A DNA stretch of 64,000 nt from Odontesthes bonariensis (lineage: Eukaryota > Chordata > Actinopteri > Atheriniformes > Atherinopsidae): the NCBI RefSeq assembly GCF_027942865.1, contig NC_134509.1, positions 12,612,017-12,676,016 of the forward strand, written 5' to 3'. The notes under the pieces were generated by a model. It did not search any database, was not told the DNA's origin, and was given only the letters and a program-made list of their open reading frames with translations. Shown piece by piece: positions 34,420-47,172 of the stretch. The position numbers were made by a program, and so were the translations under genes. How positions within the stretch are numbered: position 1 is the stretch's first letter; every line of letters begins with the position of its first letter.

Positions 34420-36899
34420 ACTTATTTTGACAGCAGCGAACAGGTCCTAAACTCGGTAACTGCCTGTTTCGCTCCTCGATCCCGTAGCGGAGTAAAGCCA
34501 GATTACCGTAAACGAAACCATTTTTGCTCCGACAAAAATGTGACACGACAGGATTAAACTGCTTGTCTGGTGTTGTGTGTTTGCAGTGACGCGCATTGAA
34601 GTGGATATATTCAAAATATAGCGCGTAGCAAACCATTTCTTGAAGAAGTAGGCCTACTTGGAAAATAGGTTTTTACTCAGCAACATTGTCCTGTAACTAT
34701 CATTGCAATACCCATTAATTACTCTCACTAATCATTCCTGATCAGTCAATAAATTACTTTGCAGAATCAGATTAAGACTGGGAAATTGAATGCGCAAAGC
34801 AGGCGTAGGTAAAGATTTAAAAACAAGACTATTGATCAAGGAGGTGAATTTACAGGCCAACGTGCGTTATATAAAGTCATTTGTACAGTAGGCTTAATAT
34901 TTATACAGTTAAGATTCATTATTCTGGGATCTGTAACTGCATTACCAGTATAAAATCTAGTGAGATATTATTATTTATTATAATCTCCCAGTCTGCCAGT
35001 AAGTCATATAGAAGCTGACCCATCGAAGATGTGTTTGGTAGCAGCACGTGAAACAGTAGTCCAGACACAAGTTTTAACTGTAATTCACAAAAAACCTTAA
35101 AAATGGGGAAATCTTGGTATCTCGAGTTCCATACTAATACTGACACTGTGCTAGAGAAGGTCATGTGACATGGTTTAAAGACCCTGAGCAGGTACCTCAG
35201 GGGACCTCGGGTATTGTTTAGCATGCCAAGATAAAAGAAATGGTTTGCCAATAAAGCATTCTGTAGACTTTTCGGTGGTTTCTGAAGCTCTAGAGATCTG
35301 GGACTTTGAGTCATTTTTTCTAATTCATCATTTAATTCTTAGCTTGAGAATTCAGTCTCGGCGTCCTCCCTAAACACTTTATCTGTACAGCAAAAAAAAA
35401 AAAAAAAAACCACTGCAATGCAGACATTGATTTAGGTCTGTGGCTGTGACAAACTCAAACGAAAATAAAAACTGGGTCATTTTTGCTGAGCTGACTAAAT
35501 TTATTCTTAACACTTTGCTCTTGATGATAACAGAATTTGTCAGCGGGCAAGTGGAGCGAATGCATCACCTCAGCAGAGGCCTTTCACAAAACCATGAACT
35601 CGCCCTCGGCTGCAAAATGTGTCCATACAGTTTGAGGACCTGTTGAAATGATTTGAACAGCTGTCTGTGTGTAAACATTATTTGCTAAGTGTTGATCTAT
35701 AAGATAAAAGGGGCAAAAGCAAGTAAACAGGAACTGTTGTAATACGACTGGGATCTCTGCTTCGAAACTGCTTCACCTGTTAAAACAGTGCTCTGGGAAA
35801 ATTTGAAAACAACGATTTCATGCAATGACACGTGGACGTGTTGGCTGACACTGTGTGTTTCTGCTCCTATGAATGAAACCTCAAACTGTTTGTTATATGA
35901 CATATATGTTGTGCTACTTTGGATCACGGTAAAAGCTTCCTGTTTAAATTCAGTTATGGCACCAAATTTAGACGGTGGACATTTAGTCTTAAAGTCTGAT
36001 TCTGACTGTTCAACTTAACAGGATGGAGAGACGATGCGTTCATCTAGCACAGACATGTTCATTCAAACTTGTACTGGCTTGCATGAGGTTTATTTCTATG
36101 TTCGCTCAATGTTCTCCTCTCTGTTTCATTCTCTGTCAAAATAAGCCACAAACACTAAATATTACCACGTAAATTGTGAACAGTTTTAGGACTTTTGATT
36201 ATCTAGCACGGTTGTGGGCAGCTAAAGTTTCTGATTTCATTCTTTGAACGACTGCTTCTCAGCGACTGTGCTGCACTGAGGGGCAAACATGAACTTGCAC
36301 ACGTTAAACCAGAAAGTGGAAAGGTATAATGTTAAGCAATGGAATAATAATGGAATAATGATAAGCAATAATGGAATGAAAAACCTTTTGTACCGCCTCG
36401 GAAGTTATTTTGGTATTTGGAAATGAATGTTTTTCAAGTAGAAAAGAAAACACTTGGTTTTGACAGCGCACTCTTATACTCTCATAGGATCTATTTTGTG
36501 TCGTTTTAATCAGTGGTGGAAGCAACGCAAGGAGTAGCATCGTGATGGGAAGTTATGCAGTCAATATCATACAAGAAGTACGAAAGCAATAGCAGGTACA
36601 ATTAGCAGAAAGGCCTCTGTTATCTTGTATGGTATTTTCACATGCTCATGATATAGCTGATCAATGTGAATTTTATTTTAAACTACTCTTTATATGACTG
36701 TATACTGTTTACTGTGCTACAGTTAATGATTTTGTAAGGCGATCATGCTGTTTGTATGAGAAAGTTTAGGAATCCCTCCAGCAAAGACGCTTCACATAAA
36801 TATGAACGCAGGCAGTCATGTCTTTGCTCCTGTACTTTCACTTGACTGCAATCTCTTAATTACTTTTTGGACAATGTGAATTGCAATCTGAAAATGCTC
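34420..36899. other. Gene-poor stretch with one unassigned open frame
   Basis: AT-rich, no recognisable gene. The only notable frame is on the minus strand at 34919-35314 and is listed separately. A homopolymer A run lies at 35391-35408. No terminal repeats or splice-bounded exons were recognised. Confidence 0.4.
34919..35314 (-). other. Unassigned 131-codon open frame
   Basis: A minus-strand frame of 131 residues, hydrophobic and Leu-rich in its middle (FHVLLPNTSSMGQLLYDLLA). I do not recognise it. Codons look unremarkable, there is no promoter or convincing splice context, and the frame sits in transposon-rich DNA. It may be a piece of an unknown mobile element or chance. Conservation in other fishes would be decisive. 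Confidence 0.2.
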
Positions 36900-37133
36900 T
36901 CGTTGCTTTTTATTGCTCCTTAAGCACCTAGGCATGCAGACTGCTTCTACAAACATTTGTGAAACAATGGGTCGCTCTCAGGAACTCAGTGGATTCCAGC
37001 GTGGTACCGTGATATGATGCCATCTGTGCAACAAGTCCAGTTGTGAAATTTCCTCGCAATTAAATATTCCACAGTCAACTGTCAGTGGTATTATAACATA
37101 TTAGGAGCGATTGGGAATGACAGCAAACGTAAA

Positions 37134-37747
37134 ATGACAGACCGGGGTCAGCGGATGCTGAGGCGCATAGTGCGCAGAGGTCAACTTTCTGCAGAGTCAA
37201 TCGCTACAGACCTCCAAACTTCATGTGGCCTTCAGATTAGCTCAAGAAAAGTGCATAGAGAGCTTCATGGAACGGGTTTCCATGGCCGAGCAGCTTCATC
37301 CAAGCCATACATCACCAAGTGCAATGCAAAGCGTCGGATACAGTGGTGGAAAGCACGCTGCCATTGGACTCTAGAGCAGTGGAGACGCGTTCTCTGGAGT
37401 GACAATCCACGCTGGCAATCTGATGGACGAGTCTGGGTTTGGCGTTTGCCAGGAGAACGGTACTTGTCTGACTGCATTGTGCATTTTGCAAGTTTGATGG
37501 AGGGGGATTATGGTGTGGGGTTGTTTTTCAGGAGCTGGGCTGGGCCCCTTAGTTCCACTGAAAGGAACTCTGAATGCTTAAGCATACCAAGAGATTTTGG
37601 ACGATTTCATGCTCCCAACTTTGTGGAAACAGTTTGGGGATGGCCCCTTCCAGTTCCAACAGGACTGCGCACCAGTGCACAAAGCAAGGTCCATAAAGAC
37701 ATGGATGGGCGAGTTTGGTGTGGCCTGCACAGAGTCCTGAGCTCAAT
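37134..37747 (+). pseudogene. Tc1-like transposase remnant
   Basis: A 205-codon frame encodes the middle of a Tc1-type transposase: HTH part (QTSCGLQISSRKVHRELHGT, GFHGRAASSKPYI), then RRVLWSDNPRW, where intact enzymes carry the first catalytic Asp in a WSDE motif, and GRVWVWRLPGERY. The frame shifts near 37500, where a GGIMVWG-type block is expected, and the C-terminal Asp/Glu region is cut by the hAT insertion at 37756 and resumes after 38794. Non-functional. Confidence 0.8.
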
Positions 37748-37755
37748 GTGATAGA

Positions 37756-38794
37756 CAGAGGTGGGTAGTAACGAGTTACATTTACTCCGTTACATTTACT
37801 TGAGTAAGTTTTTGAAAAAATTATACTTCTAGGAGTAGTTTTAAATCACTATACTTTTTACTTTTACTTGAGTAGATTTGTGCAGAGGAAACTGTACTCT
37901 TACTCCACTACATTAGGCAACAAGGAGCTTGTTACTTTTCTTCTTACCTCTTTGGTATTCTACGCGTCATTACTTTCATCCCCCCGCGTACACCTCATTT
38001 TAATGTTTTATTTTGACAGAGAGAGAGAGACTTCCACCAAAGGCTCTACCACCTGACTGTTTCACCAATCAAATGTAGCCATGCAGTCTCGTCACGTGAC
38101 CATACTCAATCTCAGCGGCGGGACGGGTTAGCTTTACAATTTACAATGGTAGCAAACAAAAAAAGAGATATATGAAAAATGTCAGAATCAACGGTCGGAA
38201 ATGAAGACACAGACGAGGCCTCATACTGAAAGCATGTTTACCTTACAAAGAGTGCGAAACAGCAGCTACATTATGTGTCTTCTGTGTCAACCAAAACAAA
38301 CGGACATTTCAGCAGAAACTCAACATCTAACTTGAGGAAACATGTAGCGGTAAGTTTCCTAAACTCGTTTTTTCCCCCATGGATAGGCGAATGTTTGTGT
38401 TTTAGGTTACATATGGGTTACATATGTTTTAAACATTTCCTAAGTCTCTTTTATTTTTTTTATTGAAGTTCTTGAATTTACCTGGATTATTTTAATTTAA
38501 GCTATTTTGTAATCAATTAATTTTAATTTATTTTATCAATTGGAAGAATTCTAATTTGCCTAAAGATGATTCTTTAGTATTTTTGTCTGTCTGACTGAAT
38601 GCTTGTGTTAACAAATAAATCAGACGTTACTCAACAGTTACTCAGTACTTGAGTAGTTTTTTCACCAAGCGCTTTTTTAGTCTTATTTAAGTAATTATTT
38701 GGATGACTACTTTTTACTTTTACTTAAATCATATTATTCTGAAGTAACAGTACTTTTACTTGAGTACAATTTTTGGCTACTCTACCCTCCTGTG
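37756..38794. mobile_element. Non-autonomous hAT element nested in the Tc1-like copy
   Basis: Starts cagaggtgggtag and ends ctaccctcctgtg, imperfect 13-bp inverted repeats. It is flanked by 8-bp target duplications gtgataga (37748-37755) and gtggtaga (38795-38802) that differ at one base; 8 bp is the hAT family size. Subterminal parts repeat variants of ttacttgagta (37790-37880 and 38640-38770). Around 38270-38350 a frame reads SSVSTKTNGHFSRNSTSNLR, ending in KH and a gtaagt donor. This resembles the end of a hAT-transposase BED zinc-finger exon, so the element is an internally deleted copy, not a bare MITE. Confidence 0.88.
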
Positions 38795-39064
38795 GTGGTA
38801 GAACACCTTTGGGATGAATTATAGCGGAGACTGCGAGCCAGGCTTTCTCGTCTGACCTCACAAATGCGCTTCTGGAATAATGCTCTAAACTATCCCATAA
38901 ACACACTCCCAAATCTATGGAAAGCTTGCCCAGAAGAGTTGAAGCTGTTATAGCTGCAAATGGTGGGTCAACGTCATATTAAACCTTATGGATTAAGAAT
39001 ACGATGTCACTTAAATTCAAATACGTGTAAAGGCAGATGAGCGAATACTTTTGACAATATAGTG

Positions 39065-41220
39065 TATGTTTAAACAAATGAATTGTCTGAAGTAAAATAT
39101 ATATTATGATCCTATCATATATTTGAGTTAAGACACAAATGTGAAAAAATTATGTGAATGTGAAAGCACTGAAATGATCCAGATGATTACCAACTGTAAC
39201 ATCCCAGCTCATCCTCAGCATGTTGATTTGAGTAACTTTAATCTTCAGATGCAATAAGTATGGTGGTGTGTGTGCAATAGTCCTAATTCTCAGTGAATCT
39301 CTGTAAATGTGAGTAGACCTGTATGGAATGTCTGATCGTCGGTTCAGACTCTAGCAATGGAGGCTGAGAGTGGGTGGAGGTGTGTTTGGTCTGGAAGTCC
39401 CCTGTATGTGTGTGTGTGTGTTTGTGTGTGAGTGAGTGTCTGCCTGCGTCTGTTTGTGTGTGTGTATGTGAGAAAAAAGGCGCCGTGAATGACTGCAGAC
39501 GTTATTTCTTACATCTTTGCTGTTCGGTTTCAAGTGTGGAAACGAAATCAGATCATTTTTACACGGTGGACAATAAAAAGCCTTCTTTTAGTAGCAGCCG
39601 AGGTCATCATCAAAACATGTGTCGGTTGGTGTTTTTTTTTTTCTTTGCAGGGCTTGACTTCATGGCATCAGTGTGCTTGGAACGTTCTTTCAGTCAGAAA
39701 ATTTGCTTAACGAAGAACCATCCCCTCCCCTCACCCCCCTTTGCTATTGACCACCCAGCTAAATTTAGCAATGAGTGAAATCAGTGACATGGGGGGGGCG
39801 GGTTGTCATCAGTCAGTTATATGGTGTTTTCCACGGTTTAGAGACTAAACAGAGTGATGTTACGTCATCCGCGTTTTGAAAAAGAACAAGACTTTTACCA
39901 AATTTGGTTGTACTGTTTTTGTCTTTTTTTTATTTTACTCCCCAATCATTCATACTTCATCAAATAATGCTTTGCATACCAACATACTTCAGCTGCACAC
40001 ACCAAACCGCTGTCCACCGCAGCTGAGAAGGGGAATACCTACTCTCTGAGCCTGCTCAATGAAATCACCTCCTGCTGACTGTACATGTAGAATCCCCCCT
40101 TTTATTGTTGGTTTTAAATCTTGCCCTTTTGATTGACTAAAGCTGCCTGTTAATTAATTATTCATTTCACACAATGACATTAGTCTGGACTGCTTTACAT
40201 TGCTGGATTTGCAGTGATGGGACACATTCAGCACTCTGTAACATGCAGGGTTTGGTCTGTTTCTTTTCATCCTCATTTGCTTGTGGATGCAGTGAAAATA
40301 TTGTTTTTTTCCCCTTCCAAATGCTCAGCTCATAGTTCATATTAAACAGTATAGTGTAAGTTGAAATAGTATGGATACATTTAACAATCCTATGAGTATG
40401 CCTAACAGTATCGCCACAATTTAGCGTTGGCATTAGAAACACTATGGGAAAGGGTTTCTTCATAGAACCTTACAGCTATTGATAGCCTCTCAATGCTGGT
40501 AAGTAATTCTACACAGCATGTGGTATTTCACCACGCTGTGAGGAGTAAACGCCCTACTTCTACGCTAGCATGTCGCATTGTTTGAATTGCAACTGAGTCT
40601 CCCTGATGCTTGTCAGAAAGTTTTAATTATCTGTGCAAACTGTTTTTAGAATTCTGATTCATCGTTGAGCTTAAGTTTGAATTGCACAACATTTGAATTA
40701 AGCTCTTTCTTTGTTATGGTTCAGTTGGACTCATTGTGTGTCCTAAGAAGACCGATAGGCTGATCCAGCTCATCCTCTGCTATCTTCAGACTGCACAACA
40801 CATCAAAGAAACATCACAAACTGGGACTTAGGTTAAGCACACACAATTCGGTGTACTATGTTGGAGATAAAGCCTTTGATAGGCCAGTATCTTTGCTTTG
40901 AAATGCACTTGTCTGAATACCTTCCATGAGCATTGAGCAGTGGAAAAACAGCCAGACAGAGAGAGAGGGACTGTTGTTAAATATTTACTTTTTAACATTG
41001 ATATAATTGCTCCATTGATGTAATCATTATTTTCAGTTTCCCTAAAATGTGTCGGTCCTCCCTTTGATTCTGAGCAGAAATGGTTTGATGCGTATTTAGC
41101 TCTGTTTACGAAAATCATTTTATAGTTGTAGTTGAATTGAAATGATTCTTTTTTCTGAAACAATGTCCTTATGTTACATTTGCATTACAGAGTGTATCGT
41201 GGGAAAACCTCCCAAACAGA
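39065..41220. other. Gene-poor stretch
   Basis: No supported gene. It contains a GT-rich low-complexity tract at 39403-39470 and otherwise AT-rich single-copy-looking DNA. Confidence 0.4.
39403..39470. repeat. Imperfect (GT)n tract
   Basis: Alternating tg with tttg, agtgagtg, tctgcctgcgtc interruptions. Confidence 0.8.
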
Positions 41221-42170
41221 CAGTGGCATCCAAAAGTTTGGTCAAAATTTTTGACTGTGAACAGCTTTGGGAAGTAAAAATGACCAGATTTACAAACTGC
41301 ATGAAACATGATACATTTCTTTAATATATTCAGCAAGAGTTTTTTCTTTCTCTATCTTTTACCATTTAGATATAACAAAAGGGCAAAATGGTTGACCTGA
41401 AGTGAAAACGTAGGCGCTCTGCATTGCCAGTGTTTAGAAACACCCCCTTTGGAAAGCATTACACTTTAAAGTGTTTCTGACTTGTTGTCGCCACCTTTCA
41501 GTTCTTGTTTGTGGGATTTTTTTTTCCCTTCCTGCGAAATATATTGTATTTCTCTTGACGTTTTTTGCAGTTCTTATATGCATCGTTCATGTATGGTTTG
41601 TCTCCGGATTTCCCATGATGTTTAGGTCAGCGAAGTGTGTGGATAAAGTGTCAGCCTGTGCTTCTTGACACAGCCCAATGTGGATTTTGGGTTGTAATGA
41701 AGTCGGGAATTTATTATCGAAGCCGTCCTTTCTTCTTCTTCCTATGATTTTGTCTGTACTTGGTGTGGTGGGATATGTCTTCTACTTTTGCTGGTATTTA
41801 TACCAATCAATTCTTCCCTCTAACAGTTAAATGTTTCCAGAGTATGGTCAATCCTCCCTCATGTTTGACAGTTGGATAGGTTTTTATTTTTTATTTTTTG
41901 AATAACTTTTTGCTCATTTGCAGCGAGAAAAAAATCATATCAGTTTCATCAGTCATTTGGATTTGTTTCCAAAGCCCACCAGGCTTGTTCAGATGTTCAT
42001 TTTGCAAATTTTTGTTCATGAGTTTTCTGATGATGACACAGAAAAGGCTTTTTTCCTCGTGACCCTTCATTGAATGTTACCTCCACTGCTCCTGCTAAGG
42101 TCTCTTCATTTAGTCATAAACTGAGTAAACGATTCTCAAAATTACTTTCTTGCATCAACTATACACATTT
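41221..42170 (-). mobile_element. Decayed Tc1/mariner-type transposon
   Basis: Begins cagtggcatccaaaagtttgg and continues with tttttgactgtgaacagctt, ctttaatat, then a minus-strand series of transposase blocks. These include gatgtttaggtcagcg near 41620, caatgtggattttgg near 41680, cctccctcatgtttgacag near 41855, catcagtcatttggatttgtt near 41950 and tccactgctcctg near 42085. The order matches a common fish Tc1-like element read from its 3' end. Frame breaks and deletions are many, and the far terminal repeat is not seen, so 42170 is approximate. Confidence 0.72.
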
Positions 42171-45100
42171 TTAGAGTACTATGCAGGTATTTAGAGTTTT
42201 TTTTCAAAAGTCCCGACATCCACAAAGTTTTGAAAGCAGCTCACATCTAAATGCTGCTTCACAGTTTTTGTTCCAAGGTGATAATAAGTTAGATATCCAC
42301 ACTATGCTGATTGTGAATGAAAGAGATACAATTTAAATTTTCTTTAATCTTTTTCTGTTGGGAATTTTATTTGTGGTTCAATATACAGGCGAACAAAACT
42401 GTGACGGAAGAACTTCAACTATTGTTCAAAACGGCTCTAAAACAGTTGTAAATAAATAAAATCAAGTCCCAGACGAGCTCAAGCGAGAGTCTAATAGATG
42501 CAGGCTCAAAGCTTGACATGGCCTGGCTGGTCTTAAATAAAAGTGTGCTGTATCTATGGGCCTGAAGGTAAGACGATTTGTAATTCATTCATTTTAGTGT
42601 ACATCTGCTATTAAAGCTACTTCATGATTCTTGCCGGTAAAACTGATTGGTGAACCTAGTTTACAGAGAAAAAAAGTTCCGCTGATGGCATTTAATTTTG
42701 AGAAGGTAATGCCACCATTTGAGAGTTAGTTTGTGCTGAGGTATTTGCATTTCTCCATAGTCTTTGTCTCTAAAGTTGAATTTGTATCTATTGATGTGTT
42801 TTTCTCATCACCAGATGTCTAGCACAATGAAGTGTTTGTAATGCTGAATCATGGACTCATAACTGAACAGGTTCCACATTTCTGTAAACATCTCCAATCG
42901 AGCATAGTAAGTTCATTTCTTTCTAATTTGAGGAATATAAGTCCAAAAATTACCTCTGGTTTTCTCCCTCTAAAATTCTTATTACTTGATGGTTTTCACT
43001 CCCGTGTACCATTTGGTGAGGGAAGTGTGTGTACGCACCCCTTGGTCTCATTTCATCACACACGCAGTATAAAAAAGCCGTTTGTGAGCGTGCCAGAGGC
43101 ATGTCAGGTCACAGAGTTTCAGGGACTGGGCTGCAGATGAAGAACAGCATGGTGGGAGGGAAGGAGGGAAATAACTGAGAGCACTCTGGATTTGCTTCCG
43201 CTGGCATAATCTTGTTGAGCCAGTCACATGCACATGCGGTAGTCACCGCCCACGTACAGATGACTGTCTTATGCCACTTGAGCACTGATACTGAAATAGA
43301 TAGACAAAAAGAGAGAATGAGAAAACAAAGGCTCAAAGAATTATCGGCATAAATACGATATATAGGTTTTAACACTGTTTAAATAGTTGACTGCGCTAAC
43401 AAGGAGGCCATTGTACGTTGATATAACGTGTCTGCCTGGGGTCAGAGTTGTGACACATGCTAATAATAAACACATCTTAGCTCTTTTATTCTTCCTGGAG
43501 CGATCGATATGTACTGTGATAGTCTGCTTATAGTTGTGTATTTTTCCAGTATGCTCTCAACAGCGTTTCAGCACTTCCATGGTTGGATAATGATTAACAG
43601 GGAGGTGACATCATTCCTCATTATTACAATGATTACTGGCAGCACCTTAAGATGTGCTTACACAAACAAAATCAGCGGTTTGATGAAATCTTTAAACTGA
43701 ATGTAGTTCTTTTGTTGTATAAATAACATCACAGAAGTGTCCTGTTTCTTTTTAATTCAGAAGAGTTTTTTTTTCTCCCCTTTTATTTCAAATAGTAACA
43801 AATGACTAACTAGTTTTTACAATCAAAGTAGTTGAGTCAGCACGCAGATTCTCGGGGGTTGTAAAGAAAAAAGGGTGATTCAACACTTAGCTGTTGCTAC
43901 CATGAAATCTCAGTGGAGCCTTTTTGTGTATTTTCAGCCTTACATTTGTTTGGCAAAATGTATTTATGAGATGTAGATAAATGTAAAGTAAAGTTAAAAA
44001 GATGATTCCCTTTAGGTGAAAACTATCCTGCTCTTGGAATCAGGACTTTTTTTTCCATAGCTCAGCAGATGTCCGAGGCGTTTTCTAAATACTGTTACAC
44101 ACAGTCCCCACCTCACCCCTCCCCATGAGTTCCTGTCATTGGAAGTAAAATCCGCTCTTTGAGTTGTGTAGGTGGCCAAAATGGTGTCACGTTAACACAA
44201 GCTGAAATTCACGGGAAATTCATAGAAAGCTGCAAACTGCCAAATCGAGATTGAGGGGGAAAATACCTCAGAATCTTGTCTGTTTCTGGTAGTATTAACA
44301 TTTCCACATACCTATGAAAGTGTATCTGCTGCATTTTTGTTGATGTATGGAAAAGTAACAAGCAGCTTTGATAAAAATTGAACTTGAACAGTGGTGCTTT
44401 ATTCTGTGCTGAGGGTGCGGTCAGTCGTCTGTGCCCAGTCGTAGTCTTGTTGCCATCAGGATTTGAACTCTGCTTCTACATGAGTGCATCGTAAAGTCTG
44501 GGTGAACTTTTCATTTATCCTTCTGTGAACGCTGTCCACGGGAAATAATCAGCCCACGAAAAAAATCCAATCGTGCATTCACTGTAGCTGACTTCCTGTG
44601 TGCTTGTCACTGGTTGAGGGGGTGTTGAGACAGTGGAGATACAGTGTGATCTGATCATGACAGAACAACTTCCTAAAAACAGAATTAGACAGCGAGGAAA
44701 TGGACATAACAAATTGATGAAGTGTGTGACAAACACGGCAGTGAAAAAAATAATTCCCATAGGGAACAAACAGAACTTTAAATCATTCTAAATTTAGCAA
44801 ATTTAGTCTATAAATCGAAATTATGCCAAGTGTGATGAAAATCAAACCCAAAAAGTGTGTATTTGTTGAGAGAGTGGCTTTATAACGTAGAATAAATTAT
44901 TGGTATTGATGGTGTCTTTCTTGTATTTGCTTGACTTAAGATAAAAAGAAAGAGAAACCTGTCACACAAGAACAGCATCACATGATAAACTGGAAATTGC
45001 TTATGAAGATACAATGACTCATAAATTGGATACCAATAAAGCGACAGCTAGTACTCTTAACAACAGACCTTTGCTTTATGATAAGAGCCAAGTTTACGAT

Positions 45101-45231
45101 GCAATGCTGTAACGACAGTCATTGCAGTTTAAATTTCAATTATCTATATGATCATTACTTTACACGAAACCAGATGCAACCACTTGCAAAATGCGCTGGC
45201 TTCAAGGGATTTGTGGGATTTTACTTTCTGA

Positions 45232-45245
45232 ACACTAGGGGGCAG
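45232..45245 (+). promoter_or_regulatory. CTCF-like motif
   Basis: acactagggggcag matches the vertebrate CTCF core (CCACNAGGGGGCAG) except at the first C. Forward orientation, about 11 kb beyond the CDKN2A/B promoter in non-coding DNA. Motif match only. Confidence 0.45.
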
Positions 45246-45862
45246 AGAAGACCCATATTTAAACGAGGAGATGTAGATTTGAACTGCAATGTTTGTAATT
45301 TCCCACCTGTCCTCACATAATCACACTTCATATGTGAAGATATATATATGAAATTAAGTAATTAGAGGAGCAGAAGAGGAAATCTTCATCATGAAATAAT
45401 TGGTAGCTAATTGTATGTATGAGACAAGAAAAATCCATAAATATTTGTTGACTAATATTCTGCCCCTTCAAGGACAAAATAAACAAATGCATGTATGAAA
45501 TTGTGAAAGCTTACGCATTGTCATTTAACAGGATGCCGTTGGTGTTCTGTGCTGCCTCCCACTCATTTTGTCACAGCAAATAACAGTTATCTGAAGTTAT
45601 CAGCTCTTAACAAGAGCAATGTGGCATTGCTGGAACCAAATGTTAGATGTTGAAGTCAGCAGAGAGGAGATAGAGGCTGCAGTTTGAGCTTCTCCCTGAG
45701 ATAATGTGTGTCACCGCCTGCCCTCTTCCCTCCTCTGCCTCACACATCAACACCATCCCTCTGGGCCATATGAGACGTCTGGGAGAGCAGAGAGGTGAAA
45801 CTGGAGAGATGGCGCAGGCAGTGGCCCATGTAATCGAACGAAGGCTGGGTGTGCTAGCATGA

Positions 45863-45888
45863 ACACACACACACACACACACACACAC
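45863..45888. repeat. (AC)n microsatellite
   Basis: Thirteen uninterrupted AC units. Confidence 0.9.
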
Positions 45889-47158
45889 ATCACACATTTG
45901 TATGTGAAAAGGTGAATGTTCTGAGCTGTGTGATGTTTGGACAGCAGAACAACCAGCATACCTGACTTCATTTAGACAATAGTATTCTTTATTTCATTAC
46001 CTAAAGTACTTGCAGTGTTTGGCAACAAATGACAAATTTTTCAAAGTGCACAAATAAAGCTCAACACAAGGTATTCAGCTGAAACAAAAAATATGAAACA
46101 GATTAAAACAATATAAACATACTGCTAGTTCATTATTTTGATGTGATTATTTTTTCCAGTGATTTATGTGGTCTATAAAAAAAAAAAGAGACAGTTTTTA
46201 TATAGCTTATATAGCAGTTTGATGATACCATACGGATTATCATTCATGTTTCTGCATAGAATAGGGAAAAAGGTGCAACAAGCGCAGCTGCATCATTAAT
46301 CTTCAATCTCATCAGAAGACCTCACAAAAGCTGTGTTTTGTAAATGTGTAATTATACATGGCCAGGACAGGTAAAAAAAAGTTTGTCAGAAAGCTTTTGC
46401 AATAACGTACTAATAAACAGCCCGTTTAAAATTTAACTTTAATGTGTCTATTGTATTTTACAGTAATTTGCTGATATGTAAAATAGGCTACATGATGACA
46501 TTTTTAAAGAAGAAAAAAAAGAGCCTACTTTACATATAAGGTTTCATCATCATGCCCATTTGCACACACCAAAACATTAACAAACCATGATGTCTGTGGA
46601 AATTGAAAGACATGCACAGGCCACAAGCTTAGTGCTGCACAGCCATATATTAAGATGCATTTGTAAACGCAAGGCTGCTGTGCTGTGCTGCAGGACAGTA
46701 ATATCTATGTTCAAAACAGGTTTGACTGCTTTAGCAGCTTCCTGTTACATGATCTGTCTCTAGGAGGTCTGTACCACACACCTGATGTCAGCTAGCGCAG
46801 CAGGGGAGGCCTGCATCTCTTGCAACATTACCATATCAGCCACGTAGAGACAAGATCATTACACAATGACATTGTGTTAAACATGCCTGTCATGTTTATG
46901 CTATATAATATTGAGCAAAGTTGAAAAATAAATAATTTACAAAGCAAAATTTTGTACCAGATGTAAATCAGCTGGTCAGCAGCACAAGAACCACATGACC
47001 AAAACAAACAAGTTTGAGAAGTAAAAAAAAAAATGACACGAGAAATATCACTTGGATATGATAAAGAATGTGTCATAAATCACTGTTAACCTCTAATTGG
47101 ATCTATATTCTCTCCACAAACGGTCAACCTGAAGATGAAGACTCCTTATAACCACTTC

Positions 47159-47172
47159 GCCACTAGGTGGCA
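47159..47172. promoter_or_regulatory. Near-palindromic CTCF-like motif
   Basis: gccactaggtggca contains the CTCF core CCACTAGGTGGC and is close to self-complementary, so orientation is ambiguous. It is 1.9 kb from the motif at 45232. Confidence 0.4.

Larger units (their letters stand above)
36930..39064 (+). mobile_element. Tc1-like transposon interrupted by a hAT insertion
   Basis: Plus-strand fish Tc1-like sequence begins near 36930 (gcttctacaaacatttgtgaaa, then gggtcgctctcaggaactcag) and ends with the terminal motif acttttgacaatatagtgta near 39064. A 1,039-bp hAT element (37756-38794) splits it between ctcaatgtgataga and its continuation gaacacctttgggatgaat. Without the insert the copy is about 1.1 kb. 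Its left terminal repeat is not evident. The transposase has frame breaks on both sides of the insert. Confidence 0.85.
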
